From NCBI GenBank assembly GCA_937875275.1, contig CALNCC010000050.1, forward strand, positions 1-8,835: a DNA stretch of 8,835 nucleotides, in the 5' to 3' direction. The position numbers and the translations under genes are program-made. Of the stretch, positions 1 through 7,031 are shown piece after piece. The stretch comes from an uncultured Dysgonomonas sp. Its GTDB lineage: Bacteria > Bacteroidota > Bacteroidia > Bacteroidales > Dysgonomonadaceae. Each line of letters starts with the position of its first letter. The first letter of the stretch is position 1. The notes beneath the pieces are model-generated. The model was not told where the DNA came from. It searched no databases and was given only the letters and a program-made list of their open reading frames with translations.

Positions 1-1
1 G

Positions 2-727
2 CTTGCACAAGCAAATAAGTTTTTCGCACTGCCTACTGACACTACAAATAAATATATCGCTCAGGATCATCTTGCCTATGGAAATATCTTGGCAAATAGT
101 GGCGAACGAGAAGAAGCTTTGGAGCAGATATATAAAGCCGTAGATCTTGATCCGACACAGGTTAATACACTATTGGAGATGTCTAAAACCTATGCATCAA
201 ACAAAATGTATGTAGAAGCCGGTTTGTTGATGAAAAAATACATTGAAAAAGCGGACTCTTCAAAAATAGATGCTACAAATTATTTCCAAATGGGACAAAA
301 CTTCCTGAGTGCAGGAGAGATTGCAACAAGAGACACATCTAATGTAGCGAATGCAGCATTGGTTAAAACTTATGTGAAAGAAGCGGATGAAGCTTTCGCT
401 AAAGTCTCAGAATTAGTACCGGAAAGCTATTTGGGATATTACTGGAGAGCCAGAGCTGCATCGACCCTTGACCCGAAACTTGACGAAGGTCTTGCAAAAC
501 CATACTATGAGGCAACAATAAAAGTATTGGAGGCTGATACAGAATCTAAAAATGACAAAATCCTAAGTATTGCCTATCAGTATCTATCAGTATACTATAC
601 ATACAAATATGGTAATACAGAGAGTGTGGAAGATAAGAAATTAGCGTTGAGCTATGCTGAAAAAACATTGTCGGTAAATGCAGGAGATGCAACAGCGAAA
701 CAAATCATTGAGGTTCTGAATCAATAA
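2..727 (+). CDS. Tetratricopeptide-repeat protein, C-terminal part (5' end outside the window)
   Basis: The frame is open from the left edge to the TAA at 725-727, giving 241 visible residues, so the gene starts upstream. A TTG at 89 could be mistaken for a start, but in-frame residues before it continue the same helical repeat pattern. The clearest TPR unit is at visible residues 18-52, with the usual Ala/Gly spacing, an EEAL turn and an LDP end. A second helical pair follows at 53-85. Further degenerate helices run at about 120-240, with Tyr-rich segments and a final repeat ending near residue 230. TPR units form helical protein-protein interaction scaffolds. No catalytic motif is visible and the N-terminus cannot be judged, so localisation is unknown. 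In Bacteroidales such proteins are often exported or periplasmic, which is background rather than something seen here. A strong terminator follows directly, making this the last gene of its unit. Confidence 0.85.
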   Translation, partial: LAQANKFFALPTDTTNKYIAQDHLAYGNILANSGEREEALEQIYKAVDLDPTQVNTLLEMSKTYASNKMYVEAGLLMKKYIEKADSSKIDATNYFQMGQNFLSAGEIATRDTSNVANAALVKTYVKEADEAFAKVSELVPESYLGYYWRARAASTLDPKLDEGLAKPYYEATIKVLEADTESKNDKILSIAYQYLSVYYTYKYGNTESVEDKKLALSYAEKTLSVNAGDATAKQIIEVLNQ

Positions 728-750
728 TAGAACCTGTAATATATAATAAA

Positions 751-786
751 AACTCACAGACTTAATTAAAGTTTGTGAGTTTTTTT
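751..786 (+). terminator. Intrinsic terminator after the TPR gene
   Basis: A 13-bp inverted repeat (751-763 with 769-781) has a five-base AATTA loop and a single G-T pair. It is followed by a T run through 786. It starts 23 bases after the TPR stop codon. The A-rich bases before the left arm would also give a U tract on the opposite strand, but no gene converges from the right, so one-way use is expected. Confidence 0.9.
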
Positions 787-791
787 GTGCA

Positions 792-827
792 TTTGCTCTA
801 TATATCGGAAGATAAAGTATATCTTTG
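792..827 (+). promoter_or_regulatory. Putative metK promoter (Bacteroidota type)
   Basis: TATCTTTG at 820-827 matches the Bacteroidota -7 consensus TAnnTTTG exactly. A TTTG at 792-795 could be the -33 element, but the 24-base spacing is longer than the usual 19-21. Initiation just after 827 would give a leader of about 120 bases before the metK ATG at 958. A weaker near-match, CATCTTTG at 919-926, would give a leader of only about 25-30 bases. The sequence alone does not decide between them. I could not build a recognisable SAM riboswitch fold in the leader. Confidence 0.5.
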
Positions 828-957
828 CAAACAGTTAATTCGTGGACAGATTTGTATTATTGCAACCACATATAAAAAATGCTAAAACATCTTTTTATTC
901 TGCACGTACATATCCCTCCATCTTTGTTTAAACATTAAACTTCTAATTTATATAATT

Positions 958-2226
958 ATGAGTTACTTATTTACATCTGAATCAGTTTCAGAAGGACATC
1001 CTGATAAAGTCGCAGACCAGATATCAGATGCCTTACTTGACGAGTTTTTGGCATACGACTCCAATTCGAAAGTCGCATGTGAAACATTGGTTACGACAGG
1101 ACAAATAGTTCTTGCCGGAGAGGTTAAATCGAAAGCATATATTGATATCCCGGAAGTTGCACGCCGTGTAATAAAAGAAATCGGGTACACAAAAAGTGAA
1201 TATCAATTCGAGGCTAATTCTTGCGGATTGTTATCTGCCATACACGAGCAATCGGAAGATATCAACCGCGGAGTAGACGGAAAAGCTGATCCTATGGATC
1301 AGGGAGCCGGAGACCAAGGAATGATGTTCGGATATGCGACGAACGAGACAGACAACTACATGCCTTTAGCATTGGATCTATCACACGTCTTACTTTTCGA
1401 ATTGGCAACTATTCGGAAGAATGAACTGCACTTGATGCCATATCTGAGACCCGATGCAAAATCGCAGGTTACGATAGAATATGATGATAACGGTACGCCA
1501 CTTCGTATCGACACAATCGTTATATCTACTCAGCACGATGAGTTCGACACTGACGAGAAGATGCAGGCTAAAATAAAAGAAGATGTGATAAACATCCTTA
1601 TCCCTCGCATCGTTAAGCAATACAAGTTGAGAGAAGATGTTCAAAAACTGTTTACAGGAGACATAACATACCATGTTAACCCTACCGGGCGGTTTGTTAT
1701 TGGTGGACCTCATGGTGATACCGGACTAACCGGACGAAAAATAATCGTAGACACATACGGCGGCAAGGGTGCTCACGGAGGTGGAGCTTTCTCAGGTAAA
1801 GACCCGTCCAAGGTAGACCGTTCGGCAGCGTATGCTTCTCGCCATATTGCGAAGAACCTTGTAGCAGCAGGCGTCTCATCCGAAGTTCTTGTGCAAGTGT
1901 CGTATGCTATCGGAGTAGCAAAACCGATGAACATATATATCAATACCTATGGTAAGAGCAATGTGAAATTGTCGGATGGAGAAATAGCAGAAAAGATCAC
2001 ACAGTTGTTCGACATGCGCCCTAAAGCTATCGAGGAACGATTGAAACTAAGAAACCCGATCTATCTTGAAACAGCTGCTTACGGACACATGGGGCGTGAG
2101 CCGCAGCTTGTCAAAAAACATTTTGCATCAAGATATAATCCGGAAGGTGTTGACTGCGAAGTAGAACTATTTACATGGGAAAAATTAGACTATGTAGATA
2201 AAATAAAAGATATATTCGGTCTGTAA
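958..2226 (+). CDS. metK: S-adenosylmethionine synthetase (methionine adenosyltransferase)
   Basis: This cytosolic enzyme makes S-adenosylmethionine from methionine and ATP, releasing phosphate and pyrophosphate. The 422-residue product carries the family signatures. SVSEGHPDK at 9-17 includes the active-site His, Asp and Lys. GAGDQG at 116-121 is the ATP-binding hexapeptide. A GLTGRK segment lies around 256-261, GGGAFSGKD at 274-282 is the glycine-rich phosphate loop, and DRSAAY follows at 287-292. It is longer than the 384-residue E. coli enzyme as I remember it. By eye the extra length is about 12 residues before NPTGRF (241-246) and about 20 in the C-terminal tail after the GHMGRE segment (376-381). 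This fits the longer MetK form seen in Bacteroidota. The start is the ATG directly before SYLFTSESVS, which aligns with the normal N-terminus; the upstream bases are AT-rich without a Shine-Dalgarno, normal in this phylum. It is the first gene of a probable unit with the two genes downstream. Confidence 0.98.
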   Translation: MSYLFTSESVSEGHPDKVADQISDALLDEFLAYDSNSKVACETLVTTGQIVLAGEVKSKAYIDIPEVARRVIKEIGYTKSEYQFEANSCGLLSAIHEQSEDINRGVDGKADPMDQGAGDQGMMFGYATNETDNYMPLALDLSHVLLFELATIRKNELHLMPYLRPDAKSQVTIEYDDNGTPLRIDTIVISTQHDEFDTDEKMQAKIKEDVINILIPRIVKQYKLREDVQKLFTGDITYHVNPTGRFVIGGPHGDTGLTGRKIIVDTYGGKGAHGGGAFSGKDPSKVDRSAAYASRHIAKNLVAAGVSSEVLVQVSYAIGVAKPMNIYINTYGKSNVKLSDGEIAEKITQLFDMRPKAIEERLKLRNPIYLETAAYGHMGREPQLVKKHFASRYNPEGVDCEVELFTWEKLDYVDKIKDIFGL

Positions 2227-2250
2227 AAAAGAAATAATACATCGAAACAT

Positions 2251-3018
2251 ATGCTACATGCCTTAGGTGCATCATTGACAGATGAAATGATAAGACATGA
2301 GGGTATCACATTACCATATACATTCGAGAGAGCAGACAGTGTTTTTGCTCTCTTGGTTGTATGTTTTTTTATATTTGCCTATGTGTATCAGGGCGGATTT
2401 TCGCTTTTGAGAGAAAATATTACGATGCTTTTTTCGATAGAAAAAAGTTCGCGGCGGCAATATGAAACCACATCGAGAGATGTGTGGAATAACTATTTGC
2501 TTGTATTCTCATCCTTTATTTTGATTGCAATATGTCTTTATGACGCATTTGCTACATATTGCGGGTCGAATACGGAGGCATTTTCGAAACCGGATTATGC
2601 ATCACTGCTGACGATAGTTTCTTTCGTGCTTATATTTATCGTCTTTTTTCTGCTAAAACATGTTCTTAATGTTTTCATCGGATATGTTTTCAATGTCAAG
2701 CTTGGTGAAATGGGATATAGAGGGACAACTGTTATAGCCCTCGAAATCTTAGGCGTAATATATTTCATACCAACACTATTGTTGATATATTCCGATTATT
2801 GGCACTCGCAAATAATCGGATTTATGCTAATATCCTTTCTTATCGTAAAACTTATCCTTTTTTATAGAATAATAGTCCATTTTATTCGGGAAAAATTTAA
2901 CTTTTTATTTTTGTTTGCATACCTTTGTAGCTCAGAAATAATTCCATACCTATTCTTAGCTTTAGGCTTGTATTTGGTTTATAGAATGGATGTATATAAT
3001 TTAATATTATGTCTCTAA
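2251..3018 (+). CDS. DUF4271-family multi-pass membrane protein
   Basis: This 255-residue protein of unknown function resembles the Bacteroidota DUF4271 family by hydrophobic layout and by its place directly before a HemD-like gene. Hydrophobic segments lie at about 31-48, 82-103, 119-145, 161-181, 187-211 and 217-244, suggesting six inner-membrane helices. A charged loop at 54-80 is rich in Arg, Glu and Ser and is probably cytosolic. A second soluble loop, around 104-118, sits between the second and third segments. No enzymatic motif is apparent. The ATG is 24 bases after the metK stop with no terminator between, so co-transcription with metK is likely. Its 3' end overlaps the next start by 10 bases, implying coupled translation. 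Base composition is more AT-rich than metK, as expected for membrane-helix codons. The family assignment is from memory of the pattern and not from a search. Confidence 0.75.
   Translation: MLHALGASLTDEMIRHEGITLPYTFERADSVFALLVVCFFIFAYVYQGGFSLLRENITMLFSIEKSSRRQYETTSRDVWNNYLLVFSSFILIAICLYDAFATYCGSNTEAFSKPDYASLLTIVSFVLIFIVFFLLKHVLNVFIGYVFNVKLGEMGYRGTTVIALEILGVIYFIPTLLLIYSDYWHSQIIGFMLISFLIVKLILFYRIIVHFIREKFNFLFLFAYLCSSEIIPYLFLALGLYLVYRMDVYNLILCL
2906..2927 (+). promoter_or_regulatory. Possible internal -7 elements upstream of the HemD-family gene
   Basis: Two exact TAnnTTTG matches, TATTTTTG at 2906-2913 and TACCTTTG at 2920-2927, lie inside the DUF4271 gene, about 80-100 bases before the next ATG at 3009. 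No good TTTG lies at the expected -33 distance for either. AT-rich coding DNA produces such matches by chance, so this is a weak call. Confidence 0.22.
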
Positions 3019-3767
3019 AAATAAAAAAAGTACTGGTTTCTCAACCCAAACCGAAAACGGAAAAATCTCCCTATTTCGATATTGCAGAAAAATATAATCT
3101 GCAAATGGATTTCGAGTCGTTTATTAGGGTCGAAGGAGTAGATATCAAAGAATTCCGTCAACAGAGGATACAGATCCCAGATTTTACGGCGATTGTTTTT
3201 ACGGCAAAAATCGCGATAGATAATTTTTTCGGCTTATGTGAAGAACTTCGAATCACAATGCCGGAAGACACAAAGTATTTCTGCATCTCTGAATCCGTAG
3301 CGTTATATCTGCAAAAATATATAGTTTACCGCAAGCGGAAAATATTCTTCAGTGCCACCGGCAAAATGGATGGCTTGGCAACTCCTCTGACGAAACATAA
3401 TAAGGAGAAATTCTTAGTTCCTGTGTCAGACGTGCATCAAGAAGATTTGACAAAAATACTTGACGAGAAGAAAGTTCATTATACTAAGTCGATAATGTAC
3501 CGAACCGTCAGTAACGAAATACCCCAAGAAAAAATTATGGCATATGACATGCTCATATTCTTCACTCCGTCAGGAATAGTATCTTTATTCAAAAATGTAC
3601 CAAACTTCCAACAAGGAGAAATCGCTATAGGTTGTTTTGGTGTAGCTGCCGCGAAAGCGATTCGCGAAGCCGGACTTCGGCTCGACTGTGAAGCTCCTCT
3701 GCCCGGACTACCGTCTATGGCCGCAGCTTTGGATGCATTCTTGAAGGAGAATCATAAAAAGAAATAA
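3009..3767 (+). CDS. hemD: Uroporphyrinogen-III synthase family protein (HemD-like)
   Basis: HemD closes and inverts ring D of hydroxymethylbilane to form uroporphyrinogen III, the common tetrapyrrole precursor. The 252-residue product has the two-lobed pattern of this family. Lobe one includes the VFTAKIAIDNFF strand-helix (63-74) and the YFCISE strand (90-95). Lobe two includes a YRTV segment (164-167), the FFTPSGI strand-turn (184-190) and the C-terminal IGCFGVAAAKAIREAGL stretch (207-223), which matches the usual end-of-domain signature. The conserved-looking SQPKP start and the basic YRKRKIF segment (107-113) are features I associate with the Bacteroidota branch. Fold membership is well supported; catalytic activity is less certain because HemD has few invariant residues and many Bacteroidales are haem auxotrophs with incomplete pathways. 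The ATG overlaps the DUF4271 stop by 10 bases. The gene ends 28 bases before a strong terminator and is the last of the metK unit. Confidence 0.85.
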   Translation: MSLKIKKVLVSQPKPKTEKSPYFDIAEKYNLQMDFESFIRVEGVDIKEFRQQRIQIPDFTAIVFTAKIAIDNFFGLCEELRITMPEDTKYFCISESVALYLQKYIVYRKRKIFFSATGKMDGLATPLTKHNKEKFLVPVSDVHQEDLTKILDEKKVHYTKSIMYRTVSNEIPQEKIMAYDMLIFFTPSGIVSLFKNVPNFQQGEIAIGCFGVAAAKAIREAGLRLDCEAPLPGLPSMAAALDAFLKENHKKK

Positions 3768-3795
3768 TTATTTTTATTGTTATGTTATGTATAAG

Positions 3796-3831
3796 AGACT
3801 TAACTATATATTTATGTAGTTAAGTCTTTTT
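3796..3831 (+). terminator. Intrinsic terminator after the metK-DUF4271-hemD unit
   Basis: A perfect 11-bp stem pairs 3796-3806 with 3817-3827 around a 10-base loop, and runs into five T's at 3827-3831. It sits 28 bases after the HemD-family stop codon. Its T run ends only 21 bases before the ATG of the next gene, so it may lie within, or overlap the promoter of, that downstream transcript. Confidence 0.88.
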
Positions 3832-3852
3832 CTTATTTAAGCAGATCGTGAA

Positions 3853-4566
3853 ATGATAATAGAAGACTCCGAATTAGGAAATATCATACTGAAACCCAAT
3901 GCCCGAGCAAGAACAATTATTTGCAGATACCGAGACGGGCAATTTCAGCTTACCTTTCCTTCTCATCTATCAAAGGCGGAAATAATGAAAACTATTGAGT
4001 CTATGCGCCAAGATATGCACCGACTCAAGGAAAATCATCCCGAATCTGATATCCTATTGCAAAACGGTTCTGAACGGGAGATGTATCAATCGAAAATAAA
4101 GATATCAGAAGGCAGTTTGCGTAATTTTTATTACGGATACAGAGATGGCGTTCACAACATAGTATGCCCCCCGGGAACCGATTATAGTACAATGGAGACA
4201 AAGACTATACTCAAAAAACACATCGTCAATATCCTTCGCAAATCTGCAATGGAGGCTTTGCCCCCAAAGGCGGAACACTATGCCTCAATACACGGTTTCT
4301 CTTACCAGCAAGTGAAAATAAACACCAGCAGAGGACGATGGGGGAGTTGCTCTTCTCGGCAGACAATCAACCTATCCTGTTTCTGCATGTTGTTCCCCGA
4401 ATATCTTATCGACTTTGTTATACTGCACGAACTTTGCCACACCATAGAAATGAATCATGGTGTTAAGTTTTGGCAACTACTCGATTCTGTAACCCAAAAC
4501 AATGCAAAAAGATTGACAAAAGAACTTGCACTTCAAAGTAAAAAAGTATATTTGAACAGGTTATAA
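3853..4566 (+). CDS. YgjP-type zinc metallopeptidase (DUF45, M48-like)
   Basis: The 237-residue protein has the hallmark C-terminal block of the YgjP/DUF45 family. RWGSCSS lies at 162-168, then TINLSC (171-176), a hydrophobic VILHELCH with the HExxH zinc site at 192-196, and NHGVKFW (201-207), whose His202 is the likely third zinc ligand. Glu193 would be the catalytic base. The N-terminal half (about 1-130) is the usual predicted beta-rich and helical region, less conserved, with the IICRYRDGQFQLTFP strand pair typical of the family. There is no signal peptide, so it should act in the cytosol. Family members are presumed peptidases, and I know of no firm physiological substrate. The start is the ATG at 3853; a GTG at 3848 is out of frame. 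The gene is followed after 11 bases by a secreted hydrolase gene, a likely co-transcribed pair, although the two products act in different compartments. Confidence 0.9.
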   Translation: MIIEDSELGNIILKPNARARTIICRYRDGQFQLTFPSHLSKAEIMKTIESMRQDMHRLKENHPESDILLQNGSEREMYQSKIKISEGSLRNFYYGYRDGVHNIVCPPGTDYSTMETKTILKKHIVNILRKSAMEALPPKAEHYASIHGFSYQQVKINTSRGRWGSCSSRQTINLSCFCMLFPEYLIDFVILHELCHTIEMNHGVKFWQLLDSVTQNNAKRLTKELALQSKKVYLNRL

Positions 4567-4577
4567 CTCTCTATTTT

Positions 4578-5522
4578 ATGAAAAGAATATTCCAACTGAC
4601 AATCGGTTTTTTATTATTCTCTTTGCCATTACTTTCTCAAGAAGTATCTAAAGAGACGCACCTATATGCAATAAAAGGGCAAGACTCGTTATTCTTGGAC
4701 AAGTATGAATTGAAAAATGAAGAAACGAATAAGCCGGCGCTGATATATGTCTTTGGAGGTGGATTTGTAGGTGGTAGCCGTGATAGCCAGGTCGATTACT
4801 TTCGGTTCCTTGCCAAAAACGGACTCACTGTGTTCGCTATCGACTACCGGCTGGGACTAAAAAATCTAAAGAAAGCAGAAACGTTAGACCCTGCTAAATT
4901 CGCAGCACTCTTGGAGCATACAATTTCTATAGCTGTCGAAGATTTACTTTCCGCAACAGGATATATTATACACAATGCTAAAGAATGGAATATAGACCCG
5001 GCTAAGGTTATCGTTTGCGGATCGAGTGCCGGAGCGATAACTGCATTGCAAGCCGAATACCAATTATGCAGCAATTCGTTAATCGCAGGACTATTTCCTG
5101 CGCAATTCAACTATGCGGGGGTTATCGCTTTTGCCGGAGCAATATTCAGCAGAGAGTCTCAACTGGAATGTAACCGAAGGCCTGCTCCCATACTTTTATT
5201 TCATGGGGATGCTGATAGTAATGTCCCTTATGATAAAATAACAATAGAAGGGCTTGGCGGTATGTACGGATCGAAATATATAGCGGAACAACTATCGGCT
5301 GCCGACTGCCCATATCATTTCTATTCGGTGAAGAATGCAGGTCATGAAATAGCTAATGCACCCATGACAGATAATCGTAATGAAATATTGTCTTTCATCA
5401 ACAACCTTGTATTCAACAAAGAACAACAGATCATAAACACGACAGTAGAACAGATCGGAAAGTCTGACATGAAAAAAGACATCACTTTGGAAGATATGAT
5501 AAAATCAAATTACGGACAATAA
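4578..5522 (+). CDS. Secreted alpha/beta hydrolase (esterase/lipase-like)
   Basis: The 314-residue product starts with a signal peptide: MKR, a hydrophobic core at 4-19 and a probable cleavage near LLS-Q (20/21), so it is exported to the periplasm or beyond. The mature part is an alpha/beta hydrolase of the carboxylesterase/acetyl-esterase type. FGGGFVGG at 59-66 is the likely oxyanion loop (Phe replaces the His of the common HGGG form). DYRLG follows at 89-93. GSSAG at 148-152 carries the nucleophile Ser150. HGDADSNVPYD at 209-219 supplies the acid, probably Asp213, and AGHE at 254-257 carries His256. About 35 residues after the last core helix form a polar tail rich in Lys, Asp and Ile, with no recognisable sorting domain. 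The substrate cannot be read from the sequence; esters of carbohydrates or lipids are plausible. It lies 11 bases after the metallopeptidase and converges on the helicase gene with almost no gap. Confidence 0.88.
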   Translation: MKRIFQLTIGFLLFSLPLLSQEVSKETHLYAIKGQDSLFLDKYELKNEETNKPALIYVFGGGFVGGSRDSQVDYFRFLAKNGLTVFAIDYRLGLKNLKKAETLDPAKFAALLEHTISIAVEDLLSATGYIIHNAKEWNIDPAKVIVCGSSAGAITALQAEYQLCSNSLIAGLFPAQFNYAGVIAFAGAIFSRESQLECNRRPAPILLFHGDADSNVPYDKITIEGLGGMYGSKYIAEQLSAADCPYHFYSVKNAGHEIANAPMTDNRNEILSFINNLVFNKEQQIINTTVEQIGKSDMKKDITLEDMIKSNYGQ

Positions 5523-5527
5523 TCTTT

Positions 5528-6940
5528 TTATTGAAAATCTTTAGGCAGATTCACTAAATATAAACGCTCCTTAGCACGCGTCATTGCCGTATAAAGCCAA
5601 CGATAAAAGCCGTCTCCGAGATAATCCTGCGGCACATATCCCAAGTCAAGAAACACGTTTTGCCACTCGCCCCCTTGCGCCTTGTGGCAGGTTACGGCAT
5701 AGGCAAATTTAATTTGGACGGCATTATAATAAGGGTTAACCTTCATTTGTTTCATTTTCCCAGCCTTAGTACGTATATCCGCATAATCGTCTAAGATGCT
5801 AAAGAAAAACTCTTGCGCACGCTCCTTAGGCAATCCTGCCGAATCGGAATGCAAGGCATCGAGCAATATTTTTATTTCCAATTCGGTATCATAATCGATA
5901 CTTCTCACCAGCACGTCGCAAAAACGAAACCCATATAACTCTTCCGTTCTTCTTATGCGTAAGACCTCAAGAATCTCTCCATTAGCAAGGAAATCTATAT
6001 TTTCATCCTTCTCCGTCCAGAAGTAATTATTCTTTGTTATCATCAATAAGTCTCCGTTCGATATCTCCTCTTCCCTGTAAAGTATCGTATTGCGGATTCC
6101 CTGATTATAGATATTCGACCGTTTATTCGACCGCGATACAACAATTGTATTTTCCACCCCATCGCGACTATAAGCCGCCGATATTTCTTCTATCAACTCT
6201 GTACCCGAAATGCTTTTGACATCAGGAAACTCATTAAATTCGAGTTTAGGAAAAACACTCGTTTCATTATTTGCCAACGCCTCCCTCAATCGGGTAGCAT
6301 TGTGCAATATGCCCGATGATTCGGCTTGCCGTACAATCTGCGACATCGTTATCGCATATACGTCCAATCCATATCCTGCCAAAATATCATCCTGAAGCGC
6401 AGGACTCGTATCTTGCATCACAGGCGGCAACTGAGCAGAATCCCCGATCAATACTAATCGACAATTCTCGCCGGAATAAACATAGTGTATCAGGTCGTCC
6501 AACAATCGCCCCGTACCAAACAATGACGAATCTAATCCGTCGTTGCTGATCATCGATGCTTCGTCAACAATAAAAAGGGTGTCTTTGTGCAGGTTATCCA
6601 TAATGGAAAACTCGCCCATATCTGCGGTAAAACGTTTTTGTCGATATATTTTCTTGTGAATCGTATATGCGGGATGGCTGGAATAAGACGCGAAGACTTT
6701 TGCGGCTCGTCCTGTCGGAGCAAGCAATACGGTTTTCTGTTTAAATTCGGTCATCGTTTTCACCAATGCTCCTATCAAAGACGATTTACCTGTTCCGGCA
6801 TATCCTTTCAACAAAAATATATTTTCCTGTTTTTCGAGAAACAGAAAATCGACGATCCGCTCCAAAACTGTTTTTTGTTCGGAGGTGGGCTCGAATGGGA
6901 AATTCTGCGTTATTTTGTCGAGGAAAAAATTGCTGAGCAT
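5528..6940 (-). CDS. Compact RecD-like SF1 DNA helicase (AAA_30 / UvrD_C_2)
   Basis: This is a 470-residue ATP-dependent helicase with the SF1 motifs in order. A Q-motif-like PTSEQ lies at 18-22 and Walker A GYAGTGKSS at 46-54. Motif Ia is LLAPTGRAAK (72-81), Walker B is FIVDEAS (123-129) and motif III is GDSAQLPPV (166-174). An Arg-bearing QIVRQ sits at 201-205, motif V is TCHKAQGGEW (417-426) and motif VI is YTAMTRAKERL (450-460). The region between about 270 and 410 is the 2A/2B part, ending in the UvrD_C_2 fold. It lacks the long N-terminal extension of RecD2 and no recB or recC is nearby, so it probably works alone or with unlinked partners in DNA repair or replication. The size is close to phage Dda-type SF1B enzymes; the 5'-3' polarity is inferred from the family. 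The start is the ATG at 6938-6940, with an exact -7 element 24 bases upstream on the minus strand. Confidence 0.92.
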   Translation of the reverse strand: MLSNFFLDKITQNFPFEPTSEQKTVLERIVDFLFLEKQENIFLLKGYAGTGKSSLIGALVKTMTEFKQKTVLLAPTGRAAKVFASYSSHPAYTIHKKIYRQKRFTADMGEFSIMDNLHKDTLFIVDEASMISNDGLDSSLFGTGRLLDDLIHYVYSGENCRLVLIGDSAQLPPVMQDTSPALQDDILAGYGLDVYAITMSQIVRQAESSGILHNATRLREALANNETSVFPKLEFNEFPDVKSISGTELIEEISAAYSRDGVENTIVVSRSNKRSNIYNQGIRNTILYREEEISNGDLLMITKNNYFWTEKDENIDFLANGEILEVLRIRRTEELYGFRFCDVLVRSIDYDTELEIKILLDALHSDSAGLPKERAQEFFFSILDDYADIRTKAGKMKQMKVNPYYNAVQIKFAYAVTCHKAQGGEWQNVFLDLGYVPQDYLGDGFYRWLYTAMTRAKERLYLVNLPKDFQ

Positions 6941-6964
6941 CGTATTGTGGACTTAATTCTATAT

Positions 6965-6972
6965 CAAAGTTA
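6965..6972 (-). promoter_or_regulatory. Putative helicase-gene promoter -7 element
   Basis: On the minus strand this reads TAACTTTG, an exact match to the Bacteroidota TAnnTTTG element, 24 bases before the helicase ATG. No clear TTTG sits at the expected -33 distance, so strength is uncertain. It faces away from the plus-strand element at 6993-7000. Confidence 0.5.
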
Positions 6973-6992
6973 GTATATAAAAATATCTTTCC

Positions 6993-7000
6993 TATTTTTG
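6993..7000 (+). promoter_or_regulatory. Putative DUF3822-rsmD promoter -7 element
   Basis: TATTTTTG matches the Bacteroidota TAnnTTTG element exactly and lies 31 bases before the DUF3822 ATG at 7032, allowing a short leader of roughly 20-25 bases. No good TTTG is seen at -33; that position coincides with the oppositely oriented -7 element at 6965-6972. Confidence 0.5.
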
Positions 7001-7031
7001 TGTACTAATAAAGTTCAAATTATCTGACCGG

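Noticed and set aside
89..727. TTG at 89 as the start of a complete 212-residue gene
   Set aside because: The same frame is open to the window edge and the upstream residues complete a TPR unit, so the gene is truncated by the window rather than starting there.
879..938. A 19-codon open frame in the metK leader as a regulatory leader peptide
   Set aside because: It has no run of methionine or other relevant codons and no adjacent attenuator hairpin; an open frame this short is expected by chance.
963..1879. Antisense open frames within metK
   Set aside because: They are shadows of a strongly conserved coding frame, with no recognisable protein features or promoter.
5517..5533. Perfect 6-bp inverted repeat CAATAA/TTATTG between the convergent hydrolase and helicase genes, as a bidirectional terminator
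   Set aside because: It is short, all but GC-free and not followed by a T run. It arises because both proteins end in Gln-stop (CAA TAA) facing each other.
6034..6973. Plus-strand open frames opposite the helicase gene
   Set aside because: All lie opposite well-conserved helicase motifs, with low-complexity or cysteine-rich translations typical of shadow frames.
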